Origin: UBA10677 sp045532295
Lineage (GTDB): Bacteria > Bacillota > Clostridia > Christensenellales > Pumilibacteraceae
Assembly (NCBI GenBank): GCA_045532295.1
Contig: JAZSFP010000002.1
Coordinates: 84,135 to 148,134, forward strand
Direction: 5' to 3'
Length of the DNA stretch: 64,000 bases
The translations under genes and the position numbers were made by a program. The notes under the pieces were generated by a model that saw nothing but the letters and a program-made list of their open reading frames with translations, made no database searches and was not told where the DNA came from. Positions 50,295-57,039 of the stretch are shown piece after piece (position 1 is the first letter of the stretch; every line of letters begins with the position of its first letter).

Positions 50295-51155
50295 CTATTT
50301 GCTGTCATCGCTTTTGGGCGATGCCGTTTCTTCGTCGGGACTTTGCTCCTGACTTATATTAGGTTCAGTTTCCTGAACTGAAACGCTGGGTGTTTCGGGT
50401 GAGGCTTGGGCGTTTTGTAGAGCGGCAAGTTGTCTCTTTAAGTCCTCTATCTCGCTTTGACGAGCCTCTTCTTGCGCCTTTGCTTTCTCTTTCTTTTCAG
50501 CGCCAAGTATTCCCACTATCTTAATAATTTCAAGTATCATTATGATAGCGCAAGGAACGATTACGACAAGCACCATTCCTATGGGTTGTTTTACTATGTA
50601 AGTTATAAATCCAAGAACTCGGCTTTGTCCCGTTACCTTACCTATAATGTAGTTAAGGCTATTAACGTTTGCCGTGTTTATGGTTTGAATTCCCATTTCG
50701 ACGTTATCTTCGTCAGACTTGTTGTCGCCTTGAAGTAGAATTTTGTATCCGTCTTCGGGGCTATCGCCAAGGGGAATCTTTTCGATAATACGGTGAGTTA
50801 TTATCACGTGTTTCGAGGTCGTGGGAAGTTTGTACTGAAAAGTACATACGTCGCCAACCTTGAGGTTTTCGTACCACTCGATTGCTTTAGACTGTTCGGT
50901 TGGTACGGTTTCAATGAATACCATCGACATAACGGGAATTGATTTAATATCGTATCCGCTTACGTCGGTTTGGTCGCACTCTTCCATCGACGCGGTCTGT
51001 ACGATACGCATTTGCGTACCGAATAACGACATTGCGTCTTGGTCAGTTTTCTTGGTAGATAAGGTTAGTATAACTAAAAATACTGAAACGAATAAGAACA
51101 CGTAAATCAGTACGTTACCGATTATTTTTAGAACCTTTTTAACCTTCTCTCCCAT
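50295..51155 (-). CDS. sipW: SipW-type signal peptidase I (ER type)
   Basis: This signal peptidase cleaves the special signals of TasA-like proteins. The 286-aa protein has one N-terminal membrane helix (about 11-32) and the catalytic Ser56 in VQTASMEE. His121 in VIITHRI replaces the Lys of the bacterial type, as in SipW and eukaryotic SEC11. The acidic GDNKSDED block and a second membrane helix (about 192-216) follow. The last 65 residues form a coiled coil and a Ser/Glu-rich tail not found in SipW of Bacillus. It is the second gene of the operon and should process the substrate at 48872 and the three large paralogues at 51954, 54309 and 57040. Confidence 0.9.
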   Translation of the reverse strand: MGEKVKKVLKIIGNVLIYVFLFVSVFLVILTLSTKKTDQDAMSLFGTQMRIVQTASMEECDQTDVSGYDIKSIPVMSMVFIETVPTEQSKAIEWYENLKVGDVCTFQYKLPTTSKHVIITHRIIEKIPLGDSPEDGYKILLQGDNKSDEDNVEMGIQTINTANVNSLNYIIGKVTGQSRVLGFITYIVKQPIGMVLVVIVPCAIIMILEIIKIVGILGAEKKEKAKAQEEARQSEIEDLKRQLAALQNAQASPETPSVSVQETEPNISQEQSPDEETASPKSDDSK

Positions 51156-51166
51156 AGAACCCTTTA

Positions 51167-51682
51167 CTAAATCTTCTTAGCGGTCAACACTACCTCAAAC
51201 AAGGACTCCTTACTTTCGATTTCATTGCCTACTTCTCTATCTATCGAGAACTTTAAGTAAATCGTTGCGGAAGTCGATACGTCGTCGCCAAGCACGATTT
51301 CATCGTCTTCGTAAAGGTCCTTAAGTTTTCCGGTGAACTTTGCTTTCTCTTCGCCTTTGATACCGATTGTAACGTCGACGTAGTCTTTCAAAACTTCGCC
51401 GTCCTTTTCCAAAAAGTTCATCGAAATACGGAAGGTATCCTTTGCCCTATTGTCAAGGTTGATAGTGTACTCTATCGGCTTTCCGCCAGGGACGATATTT
51501 TCTATGAACATTTCCAGTCGCTCAGTTTGAACGTAATCGGACGAACCGCTTGACTGACCTTGAAGCGTTATATTCTTGTCGAAGTTGTTACGCGTATCAA
51601 TGTTGAATATCGTGAGCAACGCGCCCATTATAATCATCATTGCGAAGGAGATTGCTATGACCATAGTTTTTTTTGTAGACAT
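51167..51682 (-). CDS. Membrane-anchored TasA-like protein
   Basis: The 171-aa protein has an N-terminal hydrophobic segment (TMVIAISFAMMIIMGALLTIF) without the YALFT cleavage motif, so it probably stays membrane-anchored. The rest is a beta-sandwich with the motif MFIENIVPGGKPIEYTINLDN, which parallels the LENMLPGDTAKVTIAVNND of the large paralogues. It may be the membrane base or assembly factor for the fibre, similar in idea to TapA, but no TapA homology can be claimed. It is the first gene of the operon, 11 bases before sipW, and its promoter (51742-51770) has the locus-specific -35 motif. Confidence 0.75.
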   Translation of the reverse strand: MSTKKTMVIAISFAMMIIMGALLTIFNIDTRNNFDKNITLQGQSSGSSDYVQTERLEMFIENIVPGGKPIEYTINLDNRAKDTFRISMNFLEKDGEVLKDYVDVTIGIKGEEKAKFTGKLKDLYEDDEIVLGDDVSTSATIYLKFSIDREVGNEIESKESLFEVVLTAKKI

Positions 51683-51741
51683 ACTGCTCCTCCAAGTAAA
51701 AATTTAGGCACACTACGAGCATAACTATTCTCCGTGTATAT

Positions 51742-51770
51742 ATTATAATATATTATCAAAACATAGTCAA
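51742..51770 (-). promoter_or_regulatory. Promoter of the sipW operon
   Basis: In the leftward direction TTGACT (51765-51770) and TATAAT (51742-51747) are 17 bp apart. TAAAATAC stands directly before the -35, as in the promoters of the large paralogues, which have TAAAATAC or TAAAAATAC there. Confidence 0.8.
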
Positions 51771-51902
51771 GTATTTTACGGGTTTTAGGGGGAATTTTAA
51801 AATATTTTACCTGTTTTTTCGCGATTTTGACCGCTAATATATTTATAATACACGCTTTTTTCGGTTTATAGTCGCAAATTTTTTATACCGTATGCAAAAT
51901 TT

Positions 51903-51937
51903 CGTAAGCGGTAGCGTTACTTTCACCACCGCTTACG
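51903..51937 (-). terminator. Terminator of the first large surface protein gene
   Basis: CGTAAGCGGT (51903-51912) pairs perfectly with ACCGCTTACG (51928-51937) around a 15-base loop. The T run is weak. Confidence 0.6.
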
Positions 51938-51953
51938 CTTAATTTTGTGAGAG

Positions 51954-54047
51954 TTACGCAGTGATTTCTACGCCATCAATAAAGAGTTTTCCGGTCGAAC
52001 CAGGCACGAAACGACCGTAAAGATTGCTCTGTCCTGCGGGCGCGGTTTTATCAGTTTGAGTGAGGGTATTTCCGCTTTCAGTGATACGGTTAATATAAAC
52101 TTCGCCTACGTTTGCAGTGCCCACTACTACGCCTACTCTCCAACCGCCGTCATCGGTAGAATTAAGGTTATTGTTAAGGATAGTACAGTCTTCAATAGTG
52201 GTATAGGTCCAGTCGTTATTACCAGCGTGGCCGTTGATTGCGCCTACGCTCGAACCAGTAATGGTGCAACCGATTACGGAGCAGTTTCTAATGGTAACGT
52301 AGGTCTTTACGGGGCCGTCGTTTACGTTGCTGTATCCTGCGGTCCAACCGAGAAGTCCGCCCGTTCTCGAACCGCTTACGGTACTGTCGATAAGGTGGCA
52401 GTTTTCTAAGGTAATGGTGTCCATACTGTCGCAAGACTCGATGAACGCGCCAGAGCCTATAGAGTTAGAACTTACGATGTTGGAGTCTTTAATGGTAAGG
52501 TTTCTAATAACGATACCCGAACCGCCTGCAAATCCGCCTGCGAACAAGGGTGCGGTAAGTCCGGTAATCGTTGCGCCGTTACCCTCAATGGTAATAATAT
52601 CAGCGCCGTGATAACCGTCTACTTTGATGGGAGTCCAAGTGGACGAAGTAAGGTCAAGAGTGGAATTTTCAGGAAGAGCAACGTTAGTGTCGCCTGCGCC
52701 TGCTTGACCTGCAATGGTAAGAACGTCGTCAAGTTCTTCAACTTTGGTTACGGTAGCAATTTTGAGTTTTTCACTTGCCATATTACCAGTTACGGTATTG
52801 TTGTCGGAAAGGGCGGGCGCGGAGTTCCATCCACACTCAAGCCCCATATCGCAGTTAGTCTTTCCGCCAGCGTACTCTACTCCGTCAGCGATAGTCGAAT
52901 AGCGAAGTGTTACGCCCGAGCCGGTATTGTTCTTCATATACGCGCCGTTGTTTACTGCGCCTGCAAGACCGCCGATTTTTCTATATGCGGTAATATCTGC
53001 GATAGTAACGGACGAGTTGGTTAAGAAAGCGTCGGAAAAACCGTCTTTGCAAAGATAACCTACGATACCGCCTACGTTGTTACCGTCGTCGTAAACGCCG
53101 TTTTTGATTGCGGGGGTTACCACTATTGTCGCGTTTTCAACGTGAACGTTGTCGATTTGACCTACAATCCAGCCTACGACTGCGCCTGCGTTGTAAGTTC
53201 CACTGATTTCCGCATTTATTACGGTTAAGTTACTGATATTACCTACTACTGCGCCAAAAAGACCTACTTCGGTAGTGCCTCTTACGGTGAGGTTGGAAAT
53301 AGTATGGTTTTGACCGTCGAAGTTTCCGTGGAAGGATTTATCAGCACCGATTGCTTTGAAGTCAACGCCTGCAAGGTCGATATCGTTCTCAAGTTTGAAG
53401 GTGTATCCGCTTGCGAGCGCGCCTGCGTTTGCCTTGTTAGAAAGGTTTTGAAGGTCGTTTAAGTTGTAAATACTTATTTCCTTGTTAGCGTTGTCGGTGG
53501 TGGGAGCGTTGCCTTGAACTGCCTCTACTCTGAACGCAATTTTGCAACCCTTGCCTTGATATTCGTTGCCCACGTCGGGAAGAGCAATATCAATAACTAC
53601 GTCGTTAATTTGCGTATTAGCCTCAATGGTTTTCCACTTGCTTACCAAAGTAAAGCCGTTAGTTACTACGTCGTCTACCTTGAGGATAAGTCCGCCGAAC
53701 AATCCGTCGTCCTCTTTAAGTTCAACGAAAGTTCTGTACTTCGCTGTTACCGTACTGTCGTTGTTAACGGCAATCGTTACTTTTGCGGTGTCGCCGGGGA
53801 GCATATTTTCCAGCATAAGCGTGTCGCCAACGATCTCTGCTGAAAGATTAGGGTTCGCCGAAGTTACGATGCTGTCGTCGTAACCCGTCGTAACTCCGTT
53901 GATATTCGCTACGATATCAATCTTTCCCGAAGTTACCGCAATGTTTACCGTCGAAGTACTCGTAAAGAGCGCGAAGGTTGCGCCGGCAATTAGGCTTAAG
54001 CACATCGCAATCGACAGTATACTGGTGAGTAATACTTTCTTCTTCAT
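51954..54047 (-). CDS. SipW-dependent surface protein with beta-helix, paralogue A
   Basis: The 697-aa protein has signal MKKKVLLTSILSIAMCLSLIAG and junction ATFALFTSTSTVNIAVTSG. A TasA/camelysin-like sandwich (about 28-190) with LENMLPGDTAKVTIAV follows. The remainder (about 200-690) is a right-handed beta-helix with GLUG-like text: FHGNFDGQNHTISNLTV, VGLFGAVVGNISNLTV, GAVVGWIVGQIDNV. No wall anchor is visible. Relatives B and C share the architecture. The role is probably an adhesin or fibre-borne binding module; this is inferred. The promoter spacer holds nine G, which suggests phase-variable expression. A 5' leader hairpin lies at 54060-54099. Confidence 0.85.
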   Translation of the reverse strand: MKKKVLLTSILSIAMCLSLIAGATFALFTSTSTVNIAVTSGKIDIVANINGVTTGYDDSIVTSANPNLSAEIVGDTLMLENMLPGDTAKVTIAVNNDSTVTAKYRTFVELKEDDGLFGGLILKVDDVVTNGFTLVSKWKTIEANTQINDVVIDIALPDVGNEYQGKGCKIAFRVEAVQGNAPTTDNANKEISIYNLNDLQNLSNKANAGALASGYTFKLENDIDLAGVDFKAIGADKSFHGNFDGQNHTISNLTVRGTTEVGLFGAVVGNISNLTVINAEISGTYNAGAVVGWIVGQIDNVHVENATIVVTPAIKNGVYDDGNNVGGIVGYLCKDGFSDAFLTNSSVTIADITAYRKIGGLAGAVNNGAYMKNNTGSGVTLRYSTIADGVEYAGGKTNCDMGLECGWNSAPALSDNNTVTGNMASEKLKIATVTKVEELDDVLTIAGQAGAGDTNVALPENSTLDLTSSTWTPIKVDGYHGADIITIEGNGATITGLTAPLFAGGFAGGSGIVIRNLTIKDSNIVSSNSIGSGAFIESCDSMDTITLENCHLIDSTVSGSRTGGLLGWTAGYSNVNDGPVKTYVTIRNCSVIGCTITGSSVGAINGHAGNNDWTYTTIEDCTILNNNLNSTDDGGWRVGVVVGTANVGEVYINRITESGNTLTQTDKTAPAGQSNLYGRFVPGSTGKLFIDGVEITA

Positions 54048-54059
54048 TTCTTCTCCTTT

Positions 54060-54099
54060 CTTTGCGTGGCTAAATTTTATAGTTTAAATATGCGCAAAG
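54060..54099 (-). other. 5' leader hairpin of paralogue A
   Basis: CTTTGCG (54060-54066) and CGCAAAG (54093-54099) form a 7-bp stem near the predicted transcript start and next to the ribosome-binding site. The same element precedes paralogue C but not B. Confidence 0.6.
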
Positions 54100-54111
54100 T
54101 TAACGAGTATA

Positions 54112-54139
54112 ATTATACCCCCCCCCGCGATTTTGTCAA
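54112..54139 (-). promoter_or_regulatory. Promoter of paralogue A with G9 spacer tract
   Basis: In the leftward direction TTGACA (54134-54139) and TATAAT (54112-54117) are separated by 16 bp, nine of which are consecutive G (plus-strand C at 54118-54126). The spacer is one base below the 17-bp optimum. Confidence 0.85.
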
Positions 54140-54184
54140 GTATTTTAGGGTAAATATAATATATTTTTAATACAATTTTAATTT

Positions 54185-54257
54185 CCCACGGCGCGTGGGG
54201 GGGCGACTTCTCGCTCCGCTCGGATAAGGACAACTAAGGGGGGACGGAGGGTTAAAT
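54185..54257. repeat. Intergenic repeat, copy near 54.2 kb
   Basis: It starts with the CCCAC-GGCGC-GTGGG hairpin and contains GCTCCGCTCGGATAAGG (from 54213). It is nearly identical to 56913-56985, so it belongs to the duplicated cassette. The core (54213-54240) has a third relative at 56801-56828. Confidence 0.8.
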
Positions 54258-54263
54258 AAAAAA

Positions 54264-54290
54264 AAGACTGCTACGGGTGTAACAGTCCTT
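54264..54290 (-). terminator. Terminator of paralogue B
   Basis: AAGACTGCTAC pairs with GTAACAGTCCTT (mismatches C-A and near the base), loop GGGT, followed by a long T run in the leftward direction. It is nearly identical to 56990-57016. Confidence 0.8.
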
Positions 54291-54308
54291 TTTATGATTT
54301 TATATTTG

Positions 54309-56657
54309 TTAGTTGATACTAAAACCACTTCCGCCGTTTACGGTAACGGTAGTAGAAGGCGTTAAGTCTACTCCTTCTTCAAAATCGTTAGGAGTAGCAA
54401 TTATTTGATAACCGTTAGGATTAGTAGTTCCAGTTACGGTTAAAGCGTTTACGCCTTCAAAATTGAGCGTATACGCGCCAGTAGCCTTACGAAGAAGTAC
54501 GGGAGCGCTAGCCTTAATTACGGAATCTTTAATATTTAAAGTATAAGCGCCGTTTGCGTCTACTCTTACGCCGTATCCGTATTCACCTATTGCGGTAATA
54601 TTTACTTTATTCATAGTAATAGTGCTAACGGTTGCTAAAGATATGCCGTTTTTGCACGCAGTTAAGGTAACGTTGTCAATAGTTAAATCGTCTCCGCCAG
54701 TTGCCCAAATTAAAGAGTGCATATCGTCTGCCGTAACGTTCTTAACGGTTACGCCGAAAGTTTGTCTTAAACGAATACCCACTACTTCTACGCCGTTTGC
54801 ATAATCGCCCTTAAACGTGCAGTTGTCAATGGTTACGTTGTGCACGTATCTCTCACCTACGTTTGTGCTGTTTGCGTCGATAGAATCGTTTAAACCTACG
54901 AAATCAATATTTTTGATAACCAAAGTTTCAGGACTTTCTCCGCCTTGAAGTCCACCGTGAAGAACGATAGTTCCGTCGTACTTAAATCCTCTACCGTCTA
55001 CTACGAGGTCAATATCTCTTCTCTGAAGAATAGTAGCGTTGCCTTGAATATCGTTGATAAAGCCGATTACCATTCCATCGGTTGCAATATTTACTACGGA
55101 GGTAAGTTCTTCAGCCGTTTCTACTTTTGCATAACGGTTATCTTCACAATCAACGAGCGTGTTGTTTTCCATAGTAAAGATTGCGTCGATATTTGCAGAT
55201 GCCTGTGCGTAAAATTCGCCACCGAACATTGCGTTCATTCCTTTAAGATTGTTTGCGTTTGCAAGATAGTTACCGTTAAGGGAAACGTTGGTAAAATCGT
55301 TGTCACTAATTACGATAGGATGCCCAGCAGTATAATCCCAACCGCCTGCAGCGTATCCTAAAGTTCCATTTCCACCTACGCGAGTTTTGGTGATTTTTAC
55401 GTTTTCCACTTCACAACCGGTGATTGAGCAACCACGATGAATAAATCCTGCAATCGAGCCGATATTAGCCCAAGCGGTTATTTCAAGGTTTTTAACTACA
55501 CAATCAGTGATATCGCTTGCGTCTTCGTAAGTAAAGCCCACGATACCGCCTGCCGCATTCTTCTCCTCTACGGTTACATATCCAACGCCGTCCGCTACGA
55601 CCGAACAATTATCAATGGTAGCGTAACCAGAAGACGCAATACCTGCCGCGTACGCGTACTTAGCCTTTACGTTGATATCGCCCTTTACGTGACAGTTGCT
55701 AACGGTGAAAGTTTTATAGTTTCCGCCTGCTACGATAGCGGCTACTTCTTGATATCCCGTTACGTCTGCGTTTTCTACGGTAAGATTTTTAATCGTTGCG
55801 CTCGTTACGTATCCAAATAAGCCTACGCCACCGTCCTCGGGTCTGTTTACGTAAAGGTTGCTAACGATCTTGCCGTTACCGTCAAAAGTACCCTTAAACA
55901 TATTACTTGCAGTTCCTATGGGCGTCCAGTTAATATTATTAAGGTCAATATCGTCGCCAAGAACTACCGTTTTTCCACTATAAGTATTTCCAGAATTTAC
56001 GCTCTTTGCAAAAGCCTGCAAGCCGTATCTATCGTTGATGGTAATAGTGTTGCCGTCGTCAACCATTGAATTATTAACTTCTGCGTTGCCTTGAACCGCC
56101 TCAACGAGCACGACGATTTCACAACTCGTTCCTTGCTTAGTTGCTGACTCGGGGAAAACGATTTCAACGGGCACGATTACGTCCGCAGAACCAGGATTGA
56201 TAGTCTCCCAGTCAGATACCACTGCGTCGTTAAAGTCACGGTCGTCTACCTTCACTTCTAACAACTCAAATAAACCCGTATCCTTAGAGACGTCGTTTTC
56301 AATAACCGTTCTCGTTTTTACGGCAACGGTACTTGCATTATTGATTACTACTTCGAATTTCAACGAATCTCCAGGAACGACGTTCTCAAGTTTAACCTTG
56401 TCTTCAGTTACGGTTGCTTTGCTTCCGATACCGTCAAACGTGGTTACTCCATCCGTCGCGTCCGTCCAACTGGTTACCGTAAGCGTTTTATACTTAACGC
56501 TGTCAACGTTCACCTTTGCCGTCACTTCCACGCCACCACTCGATACGGCGATGTTTACCGTCGAGGTGCTCGTAAAAAGCGCGAAGGTTGCACCCGTCAT
56601 AAGACAGAGACACGCCACGATTGAGAGTATACTAGTAATTAGTGCTTTCTTTTTCAT
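54309..56657 (-). CDS. SipW-dependent surface protein with beta-helix, paralogue B
   Basis: The 782-aa protein has signal MKKKALITSILSIVACLCLM and junction TGATFALFTSTSTVNIAVSSG. The TasA-like domain (about 28-205) with LENVVPGDSLKFEVVIN is followed by a GLUG/beta-helix region starting at KSVNSGNTYSGKTVV. Motifs such as FKGTFDGNGKIVSNLYV and GVGLFGYVTSATIKNLTV recur, with a second set of strands near residues 530-760 (VVDGRGFKYDGTIVLHG). The C-terminus ends NGGSGFSIN with no anchor. The promoter spacer carries ten G. The downstream terminator and repeats match those of paralogue C, so B and C are duplicated cassettes. Confidence 0.85.
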   Translation of the reverse strand: MKKKALITSILSIVACLCLMTGATFALFTSTSTVNIAVSSGGVEVTAKVNVDSVKYKTLTVTSWTDATDGVTTFDGIGSKATVTEDKVKLENVVPGDSLKFEVVINNASTVAVKTRTVIENDVSKDTGLFELLEVKVDDRDFNDAVVSDWETINPGSADVIVPVEIVFPESATKQGTSCEIVVLVEAVQGNAEVNNSMVDDGNTITINDRYGLQAFAKSVNSGNTYSGKTVVLGDDIDLNNINWTPIGTASNMFKGTFDGNGKIVSNLYVNRPEDGGVGLFGYVTSATIKNLTVENADVTGYQEVAAIVAGGNYKTFTVSNCHVKGDINVKAKYAYAAGIASSGYATIDNCSVVADGVGYVTVEEKNAAGGIVGFTYEDASDITDCVVKNLEITAWANIGSIAGFIHRGCSITGCEVENVKITKTRVGGNGTLGYAAGGWDYTAGHPIVISDNDFTNVSLNGNYLANANNLKGMNAMFGGEFYAQASANIDAIFTMENNTLVDCEDNRYAKVETAEELTSVVNIATDGMVIGFINDIQGNATILQRRDIDLVVDGRGFKYDGTIVLHGGLQGGESPETLVIKNIDFVGLNDSIDANSTNVGERYVHNVTIDNCTFKGDYANGVEVVGIRLRQTFGVTVKNVTADDMHSLIWATGGDDLTIDNVTLTACKNGISLATVSTITMNKVNITAIGEYGYGVRVDANGAYTLNIKDSVIKASAPVLLRKATGAYTLNFEGVNALTVTGTTNPNGYQIIATPNDFEEGVDLTPSTTVTVNGGSGFSIN

Positions 56658-56702
56658 TGCTTTCTCCTTGCAAAATTTCTCATATTATAACAATACAGTA
56701 TA

Positions 56703-56732
56703 ATTATACCCCCCCCCCGCGATTTTTGTCAA
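56703..56732 (-). promoter_or_regulatory. Promoter of paralogue B with G10 spacer tract
   Basis: In the leftward direction TTGACA (56727-56732) and TATAAT (56703-56708) are separated by 18 bp. Ten of these are consecutive G (plus-strand C at 56709-56718). The spacer is one base above the 17-bp optimum. Confidence 0.85.
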
Positions 56733-56800
56733 GTATTTTAGGGTGAATATAGTATATTTTTAATATTTTTTTAATACTCGCTGGTGGAGGGGATAGATAC

Positions 56801-56880
56801 GCTCCACTCGGATAAGGACGACCAAGGGGGACGATTGTATAGGCTTGGGAGTTTCTAGGCAGGCGCAAGCGCCCTTGGTC
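56801..56880. repeat. Repeat core with a large hairpin
   Basis: The 28-nt core GCTCCACTCGG-ATAAGGACGACCAAGGG is at 56801-56828. GACCAAGGG (56820-56828) pairs perfectly with CCCTTGGTC (56872-56880), and GGCGC-AA-GCGCC lies within. Confidence 0.75.
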
Positions 56881-56912
56881 TTACGACCGCGCTACGCTCC
56901 AGAAAGACACGA

Positions 56913-56985
56913 CCCACGGCGCGTGGGGGGGCGACTTCTCGCTCCGTTCGGATAAGGACGACCAAGGGAGGACGGGGGGTAAATA
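56913..56985. repeat. Intergenic repeat, copy near 56.9 kb
   Basis: It is nearly identical to 54185-54257, with the CCCAC-GGCGC-GTGGG hairpin and the 28-nt core at 56941-56968. Confidence 0.8.
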
Positions 56986-56989
56986 AAAA

Positions 56990-57016
56990 AAGACTGTTAC
57001 GGGTGTAACAGTCCTT
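56990..57016 (-). terminator. Terminator of paralogue C
   Basis: AAGACTGTTAC pairs with GTAACAGTCCTT around GGGT, with seven T following in the leftward direction. It matches the terminator of paralogue B. Confidence 0.85.
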
Positions 57017-57039
57017 TTCCGTTTATGTTTTAGATTTAA

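Larger units (their letters stand above)
56658..57039. other. 382-bp intergenic stretch with promoter, repeats and terminator
   Basis: No gene is seen here. Read leftward from paralogue C it holds a terminator (56990-57016), a repeat copy (56913-56985), a hairpin-rich element (56801-56880) and the G10 promoter of paralogue B (56703-56732). Confidence 0.8.

Noticed and set aside
54118..54126. The C run as an assembly artefact only
   Set aside because: Tract-length error is possible, but two independent runs at the same position between perfect -35 and -10 boxes argue that the feature itself is real.
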